From positions 200,801-264,800 of the forward strand of contig NZ_KE384553.1 in NCBI RefSeq assembly GCF_000426685.1: a stretch of 64,000 nucleotides of DNA. Direction: 5' to 3'. Shown piece by piece: positions 1 to 12,045 of this stretch (its first letter is position 1; each line of letters starts with the position of its first letter). The notes under the pieces are model-generated. The model was not told the DNA's origin, did not search any database, and worked only from the letters and a program-made list of their open reading frames with translations. Origin of the DNA: Solimonas flava DSM 18980. Its GTDB lineage: Bacteria; Pseudomonadota; Gammaproteobacteria; Nevskiales; Nevskiaceae. Both the position numbers and the translations under genes were made by a program.

Positions 1-2557
1 CGAAGCCGGTCGCCTGACCGCCGACGCCGGGGGTCGTGACCTCACCCTTGACGGTGACCGACTGCGTCGCGCCGAGCAGGCCGACCGGTACGTACGAGGT
101 GGCGTAGGTCGCGGCGATGCCGTCGATGACGTTGCCGGCATTGGTCAGCGAGCACAGCAGGCACAGGCCGGTGGTGTCGGTTTCGAGCGTCGCGCCGGCC
201 GCCGCGGTGTACGGCGAGGTGCAGACCGCGTCGGTGACCGTCAGCGTCGTGCTCGCCTGACGCAGATTGCCGCTGACGGTGTCGTCGACGCCGTTCTTGA
301 GGCGGGCGGTGATCGTCGCCGTGCCCGAGGACACGCCGGTCGCCAGGCCGTTGGCCACGACCGTCGCCACCGCGGTCGCCGAACTGCTCCAGTCGAGATC
401 GGCGTTCTGCACTTCGCGCTCGACGCCGTCCTCGTACAGGCCGATGGCGGTGAACGTTGTCGCCGCGCCGGCCTGCACGCTCGGCGTCGCCGGCTCCAGG
501 CGCTCGATGCGCACCAGCGGCGACGGCGGCGGCGGCGGATTCGTCGTCGCGCAGGCCGACGACACGCGCACGTTGGTCAGCGCGCTGGCGAGGCCGGACT
601 TGAGCTTGATGCGCACCGCGTCGAACGGCAGCGAGGTGGTGATCGTCACCAGCCCCTGCTCCTGGCCGCCGGTCAGCGGGATGCCGAGCAGGTCGAGGCG
701 CAGCGGCACGGCCGAGCTGCTCGACTCCTGCTGGTTGCCGCCGAGCAGGGTGCTGACCTCGATCTGCGAGGCGACTTCGGCGAGCAGCAGCGAGCCGGTC
801 GGGCGCGAGATGACGAAGCCTGGCTTGGAGCCGGCCGCGAACGGCACGGTATACAGCGGCGGCGCGCTGACCGCCTGCACCGTGAGGCTTTCGCCGGCGT
901 CGAGCAGGCCGACCGGGACGTTGATCGTCGCGTAGTTGGCGGGATCGCTGTCGATCGCATTGTCCTTGTCGGTGACGCCGCACAGCAGGCACAGGCCGAC
1001 CGAGCCGATGGTGGTGCTGGCGCCGTCGGCCTCGTGCAGCGGCGTCGTGCAGACATCGTCGGTGACGGTCAGATCGGCGCTGACGCTGCCGCCGCCGCTC
1101 TTGAGCGCCGCGCTGACCTGGGTCGAACCCATCGACACGCCGGTGGCGACGCCGTTGGCGTCGACAGTCGCGATCGCGTTGTTGACGGTGGTCCAGTTCA
1201 CCGACGCATCGTCGACCGGCGCCTCGGAGCCGTCGCTGAACTTGCCGATGACGCTGAACTCGGTGGTGCGACCCTTCGGGATCACCGCCGAGCTGGGCTC
1301 GATGCGCAGCAGCGACTGCACGACAGCATCGGTGACGGTCAGCGTCGTGCTGGCGGCGAGCGTGCCGCTGCTGGCCTCGATGGTCGAGCTGCCGACCGCC
1401 TTGCCGGTCGCGGTCGTTGACGTGCCCTGGGCGGGCGCCAGCGTCGCGATCGCGGTACTGGCCGAGGTCCAGCTGACGGTGTCGCCGTCGCGCAGGTCGA
1501 TCGCGGCGCCGGCGGTATCGCTGTAGACGCCCTTGGCGACGAAGACCTGCGTCGCGCCGGCCGGGATCGACGGGTTCTGCGGCGTGATTTGCAGCGCGCG
1601 CAGCACCGGGTCAATGACGGTCAGCGTGGCCTGCGCCGTCTGCGTGTTGTTGCTGTTTTCCGGATCGGTATACGAGGCGGTGACGGTGGCCGTGCCGCGC
1701 TTCAGGCCGTGGCCGGAGCCCCGCGCGGTGTCGAGGTCGGCGACCGTGGCGTCGTCGATGCTCCAGGTGGCGTCGACGGTTTCGGTGATCGGGCTGCCGC
1801 CGCCGTCCGGACTGTCGATGCCGAAGGTCGCTTTGGCGGTGAACTGGTAGGCGTCGCCGAGCGGGATCGACTGCGTCGCCGGCTCGACCGCCAGCGACAG
1901 CAAGGTCAGATTGGCGACGGTCAGCGAGGCCGAGCCGGACAGGGAGCCGACGGTGGCGGTGATGGTCGTGTCGCCGAGCTGGGTCGCCGGCTTGGCCAGC
2001 GTCTTGTCGCCGGTCTTCGGTGCGACGGTGGCGACGCTCTCTTTGCTGGACGTCCAGTTGACCGTGCCGTTGATCGGCTGCAGTGCGTCGCTGCCGTAGT
2101 AGCGGCCGAGCGCCTCGAATTCCTGCTGGCCGCTCGGTGAGATCGTCCGCGACGCCGGCGTGACGACGATTTCGCGCAGGGCCGCGCCGAGACCGGTGAA
2201 GCTCAGTTCGTTGGACTCGACGCCGTCGCGCGAGGCCTTGATGCTGATGACGCCGGCCTTGGTGCCGCCGCTCGCCAGCCCGCTCGCATTGACGCTGATC
2301 ACCGCGCTGTCGGTGCTCGACCAGTTGACGTCGGTCAGCTCGCGCTGCGTGTCGTTTTCTCCGGGCGGCGCGCTGAAGGTGCCGACCGCCTTGAGTTGCG
2401 CCGTTTCACCGGCGCCCAGCGTGCTGCTGCCGTTGACCTTCGAAATCTCGATCGACTTCAGCACCGGCTCGAAGTCGGGGCTCTTGACGCTGCCGTCGCC
2501 GCAGGCGGCGAGAACCAGCGCCAGCAGCGCGCCGAACGCAATACGCAGTCCTTTCAT
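1..2557 (-). CDS. Ig-like repeat (Big_2) outer-membrane lipoprotein, partial
   Basis: The reading frame is open from the ATG at 2557 to the left edge (852 codons), so the C-terminus is missing. The N-terminus is a lipoprotein signal peptide with lipobox LVLAAC at about residues 14-19. After it come tandem bacterial Ig-like domains of about 90-100 residues, each ending in a strand such as ASLTV or TTLTVTD. From about position 1050 downwards (residue ~500) the Big_2 domains alternate with a different, cysteine-containing module carrying GLCLLC followed by a YAT..VPVGLL stretch; it occurs near 990 and again near 150. Such proteins are surface-attached adhesin or scaffold-like proteins; the ligand is unknown. 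No enzymatic domain is visible in the part present. Confidence 0.85.
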   Translation of the reverse strand, partial: MKGLRIAFGALLALVLAACGDGSVKSPDFEPVLKSIEISKVNGSSTLGAGETAQLKAVGTFSAPPGENDTQRELTDVNWSSTDSAVISVNASGLASGGTKAGVISIKASRDGVESNELSFTGLGAALREIVVTPASRTISPSGQQEFEALGRYYGSDALQPINGTVNWTSSKESVATVAPKTGDKTLAKPATQLGDTTITATVGSLSGSASLTVANLTLLSLAVEPATQSIPLGDAYQFTAKATFGIDSPDGGGSPITETVDATWSIDDATVADLDTARGSGHGLKRGTATVTASYTDPENSNNTQTAQATLTVIDPVLRALQITPQNPSIPAGATQVFVAKGVYSDTAGAAIDLRDGDTVSWTSASTAIATLAPAQGTSTTATGKAVGSSTIEASSGTLAASTTLTVTDAVVQSLLRIEPSSAVIPKGRTTEFSVIGKFSDGSEAPVDDASVNWTTVNNAIATVDANGVATGVSMGSTQVSAALKSGGGSVSADLTVTDDVCTTPLHEADGASTTIGSVGLCLLCGVTDKDNAIDSDPANYATINVPVGLLDAGESLTVQAVSAPPLYTVPFAAGSKPGFVISRPTGSLLLAEVASQIEVSTLLGGNQQESSSSAVPLRLDLLGIPLTGGQEQGLVTITTSLPFDAVRIKLKSGLASALTNVRVSSACATTNPPPPPSPLVRIERLEPATPSVQAGAATTFTAIGLYEDGVEREVQNADLDWSSSATAVATVVANGLATGVSSGTATITARLKNGVDDTVSGNLRQASTTLTVTDAVCTSPYTAAAGATLETDTTGLCLLCSLTNAGNVIDGIAATYATSYVPVGLLGATQSVTVKGEVTTPGVGGQATGF

Positions 2558-2771
2558 GAATCGCTCCGTGCAGTGACGAGCGCCGGAGAACGCCCCCGCG
2601 GGGCCGGCGCATGCGGCCGTTCCCTCGGCCGCACGCCCGATGTTAAGAACAATTGCGATTGCAACGGTGTCGGAAAATGCCGCGTCGACGCGCGGCAGTG
2701 TGCGCCAGGCCTCGAAAAACCCGGCGAAACAGGTCCCGTTGCCGGGACATGGTTTTTTCAGTGCACGGGTT

Positions 2772-3539
2772 TCAGCGCACCGGCAGCAGGACCCGGGCGC
2801 CGCCGTAGTCGAAGATCACGCCGTTTTCGACGATGCGCTCGATCAGCGGCCCGCTGGCGAGCGTCTCGCCCTCGCGGTAACGCTTGCCGGCGACCATCAC
2901 CCAGCGGCGGGCCGGATCGGCGTCGTAGACGTGCACGTCGAGCGCGGCGACCGGAAACTGCGCCCGATAGGCCTCGGGCATCTCGCGCAGCACGGTGACG
3001 CCCGCCGGCACCACGGTGGCCCCGGACGATGGCGCCGTGCCCGACAGGACAGTCGTGGGCGCCGGTGCAGGCGCTGGCGCGGGTGCAGCGGCCGGCTCCG
3101 GCGCGCGCGCCAGGTCCTGCGGCTGCAGCGGCGCGGCTTCAGCGGCGGGTTTCGGTTCGGGCTCGGCGACATCGTCGAGACTGGCGAGCGCCCCATCGTC
3201 CTCGATCGCGGCCGGCAGCGGCGGAGTATCCGCCTGCACTGCCGGAGGCGGTTCGAGCGTGGCGCTCGGGACCGGCGCCGGCGCCGGGGCGGCGGGCGGC
3301 GCTGCGGCGACGGTGCCGGTGTCCTCCGGGGCCGGGGCCGGTTGCGGCGCCGGCCACAGCAGCAGTGCGAGGGCGGCGATGGCGATGGCGGCGGTGCTGC
3401 CGGCGAGCAGCCAGATCCGCCACGGTACGCCGGCCGGCGTGCCGGCCGCGCCGCCCTGCGTCAGCGATTCCACCGACGGCGCCTTGCCCATCTGGCGTTC
3501 GCGTTCGGCGCGGCGCAGGGCTTCGAGGATGTAGCTCAT
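2772..3539 (-). CDS. gspB: type II secretion accessory protein GspB
   Basis: 255 residues. The N-terminus MSYILEALRRAERERQ is the hallmark of GspB/PulB-type proteins. A single membrane segment lies at about 41-62, then a long Pro/Ala-rich periplasmic linker, then the conserved C-terminal GspB domain (about 175-255). GspB works with GspA to place the secretin of the type II secretion system through the peptidoglycan. The ATG overlaps the gspA stop codon (ATGA), so the two genes are translationally coupled. The secretion apparatus genes themselves are not in the window. Confidence 0.9.
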   Translation of the reverse strand: MSYILEALRRAERERQMGKAPSVESLTQGGAAGTPAGVPWRIWLLAGSTAAIAIAALALLLWPAPQPAPAPEDTGTVAAAPPAAPAPAPVPSATLEPPPAVQADTPPLPAAIEDDGALASLDDVAEPEPKPAAEAAPLQPQDLARAPEPAAAPAPAPAPAPTTVLSGTAPSSGATVVPAGVTVLREMPEAYRAQFPVAALDVHVYDADPARRWVMVAGKRYREGETLASGPLIERIVENGVIFDYGGARVLLPVR

Positions 3540-5215
3540 GGCGTGCCGTCCGCGGCCGCGGCGAGGGTGGGGGTCTGCGGAACCTCGTCGCCGAGGGCGA
3601 TCAGCGTGCGGATGCCGGCGACGCCATCGGCGACCAGGCCGCGCGTTTTCTGGAATTGCGTCAGCGCGTCGCCGAGCTGCGGGCCGAAGCGTGTCGGCAG
3701 CGGCGTCGGCGGCGTCACGCCGTCGAGCGCAGCGAGGCGTCGCCACAGATAGGCGACCGATGCGCCGCGCGTTTGCGGGCCGATGTAGGTCTCGGCCGTG
3801 CCGCGCCGCCAGAGCAGCAGGAACTCGCCGTTCCAGACGCCGTCGAGCGAGGCCAGCGGCACGCGCACCGGCCCGTAGGCGGTCGCGAAACTGGCGCTCT
3901 GCGCGTCGAGCCCCGTCAGCAGGAAGTTCTGCGCGCCGCTGCTCGGCAGATCGAGCGTCAGGATCGTCGGCCGGTTCATCTGCGTCAGATCGGCCCAGCT
4001 GCCGTGGCCGCGGTAGCACTCGAGGCGCTCGCGCTTGAGCGCGGCGCAGACGTTCTCGCCGCGCGGCACGACGATCTTGCTGTCCCACAGCCGGATCAGC
4101 CGGCTCATCACCGCGCCGAGCGGTTCGGCGGTCTGCTCGAGCATCGCGAAATCGGCGGCCGGATCGGCGACCGCGGCGGCCGGCGGCGCTGCGGCCGCCG
4201 CGGCCGGCGCCGGCGCGGGGCTTTCGTTCGTCGCGGCGACCGCGGCGGACGGCGGTGACGTCACCTTGGCGGCCGGCGCGGTGGCCGCGTCATGGTGGCG
4301 CGTCAGGCTCCAGGCGAGCAGCGCCAGGCTCAGCAGCAGCGCCGCCGCCCAGCCGAACTCGATCCAGCGCCAGCGGCGCCGGGCATGCGGGTCGAATTCG
4401 TCCGGCAGCTGGCCGATCGCCTCGCGCGCCGCCTTGCGCACGATCTCCGGCGTGATGCGCCGCGCGTTCTGCGCATAGGCGCCGAGCAGCGCGCGGTCGC
4501 AGACGATGTTGATCAGACGCGGGACGCCCTTGGTATAGCGGTGGATTTCCTCCATCGCCTGCGGCGTGAAGACCTCGCCGTGGCTGCCGGCCACCTTGAG
4601 GCGGTGCTCGATGTATTCGGCGGTCTCGCGTGCGCCGAGCGGCGTCAGATGAAAGCGTGCGGTGATGCGGCTGGCCAGCTGGCGCAGGTCCGGCCGTGCC
4701 AGCAGCGCCGACAGCTCGGGCTGGCCGATCAGCATGATGCGCAGCAGCTTTTCCTTGGCCGTTTCCAGATTGGTCAGCAGGCGCACCTGTTCGAGCACTT
4801 CCGGCTGCAGGTTCTGCGCCTCGTCGATGATCAGCACCGTACGCCGGCCTTCGGCGTGCGTGCGCAGCAGGTGTTCGTTGAGCGCGTCGATCAGCGTCTT
4901 CAGCGTCAGCTGCTCGCGCGGATACGCGACGCCGAGCTCGTCGCAGATCGCCTGCACGAACTCCTGCTCGTTGAGACGCGGGTTGTGCACGAAAGCGACG
5001 TCGACCTTGTCGAGGCGCTGCTCGAGCAGGGTGCGCACGATCGTGGTCTTGCCGGTGCCGACTTCGCCGGTGAGCTGCACGAAGCCGCCGTACTGGCCGG
5101 TGCCGTACAGCAGGTGGCCGAGCGCCTCCTGATGGCGCGGCGACATGTACAGGTAGGCCGGGTCCGGGGTGATCGAAAACGGCATTTCCCGGAGCTGGAA
5201 AAACTCGATGTACAT
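3536..5215 (-). CDS. gspA: general secretion AAA ATPase GspA/ExeA
   Basis: 559 residues. The N-terminal AAA domain has Walker A GEVGTGKT at 50-57 and Walker B VLIIDEAQN at 127-135. One membrane segment follows at about 286-304, then an Ala/Pro-rich stretch and a periplasmic part ending in a peptidoglycan-binding type 1 domain (about 490-545, containing FGPQLGDALTQFQKTRGL). This is the standard ExeA architecture and length. ExeA/GspA binds peptidoglycan and uses ATP to help assemble the secretin GspD. It is the first gene of the gspAB pair and overlaps gspB by four bases. Confidence 0.92.
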   Translation of the reverse strand: MYIEFFQLREMPFSITPDPAYLYMSPRHQEALGHLLYGTGQYGGFVQLTGEVGTGKTTIVRTLLEQRLDKVDVAFVHNPRLNEQEFVQAICDELGVAYPREQLTLKTLIDALNEHLLRTHAEGRRTVLIIDEAQNLQPEVLEQVRLLTNLETAKEKLLRIMLIGQPELSALLARPDLRQLASRITARFHLTPLGARETAEYIEHRLKVAGSHGEVFTPQAMEEIHRYTKGVPRLINIVCDRALLGAYAQNARRITPEIVRKAAREAIGQLPDEFDPHARRRWRWIEFGWAAALLLSLALLAWSLTRHHDAATAPAAKVTSPPSAAVAATNESPAPAPAAAAAAPPAAAVADPAADFAMLEQTAEPLGAVMSRLIRLWDSKIVVPRGENVCAALKRERLECYRGHGSWADLTQMNRPTILTLDLPSSGAQNFLLTGLDAQSASFATAYGPVRVPLASLDGVWNGEFLLLWRRGTAETYIGPQTRGASVAYLWRRLAALDGVTPPTPLPTRFGPQLGDALTQFQKTRGLVADGVAGIRTLIALGDEVPQTPTLAAAADGTP

Positions 5216-5282
5216 GCGCGCGTGGGCCGGCGTTTCGCGTGTGGATGAAGGCCGAGTATAGAACGCCCGGCGTGACGGGCGT

Positions 5283-5747
5283 CTAACGCTCCCAGACCTT
5301 CAGCATGTCGACGTGCCAGATGCCGTCTTCGAGATAGGGCTGCGAACTCACCTTGAAGCCGAGCGAAGCGTAGAAGTCTTCGAGATGCTGCTGGCCCGAC
5401 AGGTAGATGTCCTGCTGCGGATAGCGTGCGTGGCAGGCGCGAATGCCCTCGCTCACCATCGCCCGCGCCAGGCCCTGGCCACGCGCGGAGGCGGCGACCA
5501 CCAGCCGGCCGAGCGCCGGTTCGTCGACCTTGAGGCCCGGCGGTAGCAGGCGCAGATAGCCGAGCAGCGCGCCGCCCGGTTCGCGCACCGTGAGGTGTTC
5601 GCAGCGCGAGTCGAGGCCGTCGAGTTCCGGATAAGGGCATTTCTGCTCGACGACGAAGATGTCGACGCGCAGGCGCAGGCATTCGTAGAGCGTGTCGATA
5701 TCCAGGTCGCGCCAGGCATGCCAGCGCCAGTCGAGGTCGAGTCGCAT
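5283..5747 (-). CDS. elaA: ElaA-like GNAT N-acetyltransferase
   Basis: 154 residues. The sequence LRVDIFVVEQKCPYPELDG in the first third and the acetyl-CoA loop LVVAASARGQGLARAMV (about 80-100) match the ElaA branch of GNAT acetyltransferases; the natural substrate is not established. It lies 46 bases downstream of astB on the same strand and probably shares its transcript, but nothing in the sequence links it to arginine metabolism. Confidence 0.85.
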   Translation of the reverse strand: MRLDLDWRWHAWRDLDIDTLYECLRLRVDIFVVEQKCPYPELDGLDSRCEHLTVREPGGALLGYLRLLPPGLKVDEPALGRLVVAASARGQGLARAMVSEGIRACHARYPQQDIYLSGQQHLEDFYASLGFKVSSQPYLEDGIWHVDMLKVWER

Positions 5748-5793
5748 CGGGAGGATCGGAGAGGAACGGAAGGCGCCGCGGCGCGCGGCGCCG

Positions 5794-7164
5794 TCAGCGC
5801 TGGAAATCGTACACGCTGCCGAGCCCGAGCAGTACCGTCAGTTCGTCGAGCGCGATGCGCGATTCGACCAGCAGTTGCGGATCGGCGAGATCGTCGAGGC
5901 TCAGGCGGTCGCGGTAGTGACGGTCGATCCAGTGCGCGAGCTGGGTCGCGCGGGTGTCGTCGATCCAGCACAGCGGATTGACGGCATCGCGCTCGGCCGG
6001 CGTCAGTACCACGCGCAGGCGCAGGCAGGCCGGCCCGCCGCCGTTGCGCATCGACTGGCGCAGGTCGAAGACCTCGACCGCGGCGATCGGATTGCCCGGA
6101 TCGGCGACGATGCGCTCGATCGCCCGCCAGACGCGCGGCTGTTCGCGGCTCTCCTCGGCGGCGATCAGGCGCATCGCGCCGTCCGGCGTGCACACCAGCT
6201 GCGAGTTGAACAGGTAGGAGCCGACCGCCTCGGCGACCGTCACCTCGCGCTCCGGCACTTCGACGAAGACCGGCCGGACGCCGCGCAGATGCGTGCAGAT
6301 CCAGCCGCGCACGGTGGCGGCGTCGGCGAAGGCCTGCTCGTGGTACAGCAGCAGTTCGCGGTTGCCGACCGCGATCACGTCGTTGTGGAACACGCCCTGG
6401 TCGATCACCGCCGGATTCTGCTGGGCGTGCAGCGTGCGCTCGTCGCGCAGGCCGTGCAGGCGCGCCAGTGCCTCGCCGGCGAGGCGCGTCTGCCGCGCCG
6501 GATAGCGCGACGGCGCCGGCTCGCGTTCGTCGCCGCGGCCGTAGACGAACAGTTCGAGGCCCGGCTCGCCGTAGTCGGCGCACAGACGCGTGTGATTGGC
6601 GGCGCCTTCGTCGCCGAACGCCGGCGTGGCCGGCAGCGGCTCGTGATGCACGAAGTGGCGCGGATCGGCGAACACCGCCTGCAGCAGGCGCGCGCTGGTC
6701 GGTGCCTCGATCGAACGATGCAGGTGCGTGCAGAGGTTGGCCGGCGTGAAGTGCACGCGCCCGTCAGCGCAGTCGGCGCTCGGCGACACCGTCGCGGCGT
6801 TGGCGCTCCACATCGCCGACGCTGAGCTGGCCGCGGCCAGCAGGCCGGGCGCGCGGCGCCGCGCCTGCGCCAGCACCTCGGCGTCGCGGCCGCCGAACCC
6901 GAGGCGGCGCAGCGTCGGCAGGTGCGGGCGCTCGTGCGGCGGCAGCAGGCCCTGGGCGAGGCCGAGCGCGGCGAGCGCGCGCATCTTGGCGAGCCCTTGC
7001 TGGGCCGCGGCGCGCGGGTTCGACGGCTGCTCGGCGTTGTTCGCCGAGGCGACGTTGCCGAAGGCCAGGCCCGCGTAGTTGTGCGTCGGCCCGACCAGAC
7101 CGTCGAAGTTCGCTTCGACTGCGCCGGCCGGCGCGTCTCCGTTTCTCTGCGGCGTGAGCTTCAT
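5794..7164 (-). CDS. astB: N-succinylarginine dihydrolase
   Basis: 456 residues, close to the usual ~447. AstB hydrolyses N2-succinylarginine to N2-succinylornithine, CO2 and two NH3, the second step of the arginine succinyltransferase pathway. The family start [19 protein letters not shown] is present, and the triad expected from E. coli AstB appears as Glu186 (in [10 protein letters not shown]), His260 (in [12 protein letters not shown]) and Cys380 (in [11 protein letters not shown]). The ATG at 7164 is chosen because the homology begins about 15 residues later; the frame stays open upstream without similarity. The gene is separated from astA/astD by the ligase and a signalling unit, all on the same strand. 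Confidence 0.95.
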   Translation of the reverse strand: MKLTPQRNGDAPAGAVEANFDGLVGPTHNYAGLAFGNVASANNAEQPSNPRAAAQQGLAKMRALAALGLAQGLLPPHERPHLPTLRRLGFGGRDAEVLAQARRRAPGLLAAASSASAMWSANAATVSPSADCADGRVHFTPANLCTHLHRSIEAPTSARLLQAVFADPRHFVHHEPLPATPAFGDEGAANHTRLCADYGEPGLELFVYGRGDEREPAPSRYPARQTRLAGEALARLHGLRDERTLHAQQNPAVIDQGVFHNDVIAVGNRELLLYHEQAFADAATVRGWICTHLRGVRPVFVEVPEREVTVAEAVGSYLFNSQLVCTPDGAMRLIAAEESREQPRVWRAIERIVADPGNPIAAVEVFDLRQSMRNGGGPACLRLRVVLTPAERDAVNPLCWIDDTRATQLAHWIDRHYRDRLSLDDLADPQLLVESRIALDELTVLLGLGSVYDFQR

Positions 7165-7244
7165 GCGGCGCCCCGATGGCTGAAGGCCGGATTCTACGCA
7201 GCGGGCCGTGACGCGGTCGCGGCGGGATTCTCCCCAGTCGCGTG

Positions 7245-7946
7245 TCAGCGCGGCGCCGGCGGCAGCGGGAATTCGAGGATGACCTTGGTGCCGCCGAGCG
7301 TGCCGGGTTCCCAGTCGATCGTGCCGCTGAGCTGGCGGGCGCGATCGCGCATGCTGCTGGTGCCGCGGCCGAGGCCCGGCGGCGTCTGCGGCCGCAGGCC
7401 CGGGCCGTCGTCGGTCAGGTCGAGCAGCAGGCGCTCGCCGAACGCGCGGACGCGGACGCGGATGTGCGTGGCGCTGCCGTGGCGCAGGGCGTTGGTGATG
7501 GCCTCGCGGACGATGCGGAACAGGTGCAGCACCTGCGCTTCGTCGAGCGGTGGATCGGGGAGGTCGGCGGCCTGCTGCCAGTCGAGCCGGCTGCCGACCG
7601 CGTCGAGACGCTGCTCGGTCTCCTCGCGCATCTGGCCGAGCGCTTCGAGCAGCGAGCACGGGTCCTGCTGCGTGCGCGAGACGATGTCGCGGAAATCCTG
7701 TACCACCGAGCGCACGAGGTCGGCCTGCTGCGGGTCGTCGAGGGCATGCACCAGCGTCGTCAGCTTGGCGCCGATATCGTCGTGCAGGTCGGCGAGCAGG
7801 CGCTTCTGTTCTTCGGCGGCGGCGGTGCGATTGGCCTGGGCGAGCTGCCGGGCGAGCGCATCGGCGCGTCGCCGCTCGCGCCGGCAGACGAAGAGGGCCG
7901 CCGCCAGGGCGGCGAGCAGGGCGAGCATCAGCAGGCGTTCGATCAT
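7245..7946 (-). CDS. NarL-type sensor histidine kinase without a sensor domain
   Basis: 233 residues from the ATG at 7946. One N-terminal membrane segment (about 5-21) and a short coiled coil precede a HisKA_3 dimerisation region with phospho-acceptor His55 in [12 protein letters not shown]. The HATPase_c domain follows ([28 protein letters not shown]). No periplasmic or PAS sensing domain is present, so the input probably comes from a partner; the adjacent Ser/Thr kinase is the obvious candidate. The start lies one base after the stop of that kinase gene, implying coupled translation. Its likely output is the LuxR-type regulator two genes upstream. Confidence 0.88.
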   Translation of the reverse strand: MIERLLMLALLAALAAALFVCRRERRRADALARQLAQANRTAAAEEQKRLLADLHDDIGAKLTTLVHALDDPQQADLVRSVVQDFRDIVSRTQQDPCSLLEALGQMREETEQRLDAVGSRLDWQQAADLPDPPLDEAQVLHLFRIVREAITNALRHGSATHIRVRVRAFGERLLLDLTDDGPGLRPQTPPGLGRGTSSMRDRARQLSGTIDWEPGTLGGTKVILEFPLPPAPR

Positions 7947-7947
7947 G

Positions 7948-10338
<2,391 letters not shown>

Positions 10339-10377
10339 CGGGACGCCGGATCGTTCGCGGGCGCGCGGTGCCGGCGG

Positions 10378-11028
10378 CTACAGATGTGGATTGACCAGAC
10401 CGAGCCGCGCCGCTTCCATCGTCGCTTCGGCACGGCTGCCGATGCGCAGCTTGCGGTAAACGTTCTTGACGAATTCATGCGCGGTGTTGTGCGTGACGCC
10501 GAGCGTCTGTGCGACGTCGGCGATCTTGAAGCCCTTGGCGAGCAGCGTCAGCGTCTCGCGCTCGCGCGGCGTCAGCCGGGCGGCGTGGTTCGCGGCGCGG
10601 GCACTGCCGTCGCCGCCGAACACGCGCAGCAGGCGGCGGGCGATCGAAGCCGACAGCGGCGGCTCGCCGGCGGCGATGCCGCGCAGCGACTGGATGGTCC
10701 GCTCGCGTGGCTGGTCCTTCAGCAGATAGCCGCCGGCGCCGGCACGCAGCGCCGGGAACAGGTGCTGGTCGTCGGCGTAGATGGTCGCGACGATGCAGTG
10801 GCAGCCGGGATGGCGGGCGGCGATCTCGCGAATGAGGTCGACGCCGTCGCCGTCCGGCAGGCCGAGATCGATCAGGGCGATCTCCGGGCCGAGCGTCTCG
10901 ATCGCCGCGCGCGCTTCTGCCAGCGTGCGGCTTGCCTCGACCGCGATGCCCGGAAAGGCTTCTTCCAGCGTTGTGCCGAGCCAGCGCGTCAGCGCCGGCT
11001 GATCTTCGACCACGAGCCCCTGCTTCAT
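10378..11028 (-). CDS. NarL/LuxR-family response regulator
   Basis: 216 residues from the ATG at 11028, which has a GGGGA ribosome-binding site a few bases upstream; a longer in-frame extension to 11157 has no homology. Receiver domain at about 1-120 with phospho-acceptor Asp54 (ALIDLGLPDG). A LuxR-type helix-turn-helix lies at about 148-205 (LTPRERETLTLLAKGFKIADVAQTLGV). First gene of the regulator, Ser/Thr kinase, histidine kinase run; the three are tightly spaced (39 bases, then 1 base). Target genes are unknown; the neighbouring ast genes and ligase are possible targets by position only. Confidence 0.9.
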   Translation of the reverse strand: MKQGLVVEDQPALTRWLGTTLEEAFPGIAVEASRTLAEARAAIETLGPEIALIDLGLPDGDGVDLIREIAARHPGCHCIVATIYADDQHLFPALRAGAGGYLLKDQPRERTIQSLRGIAAGEPPLSASIARRLLRVFGGDGSARAANHAARLTPRERETLTLLAKGFKIADVAQTLGVTHNTAHEFVKNVYRKLRIGSRAEATMEAARLGLVNPHL

Positions 11029-11124
11029 GTGTCCCCAGCGTTGCCGGTCCGTTGCCGGACCTTCAAATCCCCCGTGGCAAGCCTGCGGCGAGCCCCCGGC
11101 AGCGTCAAGACATGTGCCGGACGC

Positions 11125-11141
11125 TCCCCCGGAACGGGGGA
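11125..11141 (-). terminator. GC-rich hairpin between ligase and regulator genes
   Basis: A 7-bp perfect stem (TCCCCCG / CGGGGGA) with a GAA loop lies in the 135-base gap between the DNA ligase stop (11164) and the regulator start (11028). No U tract follows, so termination is uncertain; it could instead attenuate or stabilise RNA. Confidence 0.35.
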
Positions 11142-11163
11142 TCCCCCGGCGCGGCACCGGGGC

Positions 11164-11997
11164 TCAGGGCGCATCGCGCACGCGCAGGAAGCGCGCGAAG
11201 CGCGGCAGGCCCTGTTCGGTGAGGCCGTTGTAGGCGTAGGTGACGCGGCTGCCCAGCGGCGGCGGCTGGCGGCGCTCGGCGTCGCGCAGGCCGCTGCCGA
11301 GCCGGAAGCGGCGGCCGTCGTCGCCTTCGACTTCCAGCGCGCCGACCAGGCCCGCGTACTTGCCCTTGCCCGGCACGTAGCCGACGACCGTCGCCTCGGC
11401 GTCGTCGTAGGGCTTGTACTTCAGCAGGTCGCCGCTGCGACCGGCGGCGTAGCGCGAATCGCCGCGGTGGAGCATCAGCCCTTCGCCGCCGGCGGCGACG
11501 ATCGCATCCAGCCGCGCGCGCAGCGCGGCATGACTGGCGACGCGGAACTGCTCGACGGCGCGCAGCGTCGGCGGCGGCGCGGCGAGCAGGCGGCGCAGCG
11601 CCTGCAGGCGCGCATCGAAGTCGCCCGGGTGTGCCGGCAGATCGAACGCCATCAGGCGGATCGGCTGCCAGTCGCGCGCGTCGGGCTCGTAACGACGCAC
11701 CGCGGCGGAGACGGCTTCGAAGCGGCCGCGTCCCGCCCACAGCTCGCCGTCGAGCGGTTCGTGCGGCCAGCCGGCGGTATAGCCGGGCGGCGCGACGATC
11801 GGCTGGCCGCCGCGCGTCCACAGCCGCGCGCCGTCCCAGTACGCGCGCACGCCGTCGAGCTTCTCGCTGACCCAGTACGCCGGCAGTTCGATCGGATCGC
11901 CGTCGTGATAGACCTTGGCGAGCAGCAGCGCCGGCGCTTCGGCGGCGAACGCCACCGGCGCCCACAGCGCCAGGCACAACAGCAGGCTCCGCAGCAT
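11164..11997 (-). CDS. periplasmic ATP-dependent DNA ligase (LigE-like)
   Basis: 277 residues. A signal peptide (MLRSLLLCLALWAPVAFA) precedes the nucleotidyltransferase domain with the AMP-accepting Lys46 in motif I SEKLDGVR. Motifs LDGELW, EGLMLH and LLKYKPYDD (motif V) follow, and then a compact OB fold. No extra domains are present, as in the small secreted ligases of the Lig E group. It should seal nicks using ATP; periplasmic location is inferred from the signal peptide and fits a proposed role in DNA uptake or biofilm DNA. It sits 48 bases downstream of astD in the same direction, an unexpected place for a DNA repair enzyme. Confidence 0.9.
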   Translation of the reverse strand: MLRSLLLCLALWAPVAFAAEAPALLLAKVYHDGDPIELPAYWVSEKLDGVRAYWDGARLWTRGGQPIVAPPGYTAGWPHEPLDGELWAGRGRFEAVSAAVRRYEPDARDWQPIRLMAFDLPAHPGDFDARLQALRRLLAAPPPTLRAVEQFRVASHAALRARLDAIVAAGGEGLMLHRGDSRYAAGRSGDLLKYKPYDDAEATVVGYVPGKGKYAGLVGALEVEGDDGRRFRLGSGLRDAERRQPPPLGSRVTYAYNGLTEQGLPRFARFLRVRDAP

Positions 11998-12045
11998 CGT
12001 CGTTCTCCGGCGCGATGACTGCGGCCAGCCTAGGCCGGTGCGGGG

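Noticed and set aside
267..2576. Several plus-strand frames opposite the left lipoprotein
   Set aside because: The minus strand holds one continuous frame with a lipobox and repeated Ig domains; the plus-strand frames are its shadows.
2733..2748. Terminator after gspB
   Set aside because: A 6-bp hairpin (GTCCCG / CGGGAC) lies here, but on the minus-strand transcript it is followed by CTGTTTCG rather than a U tract; the T run is on the wrong side. The rest of the 2558-2771 gap shows nothing else.
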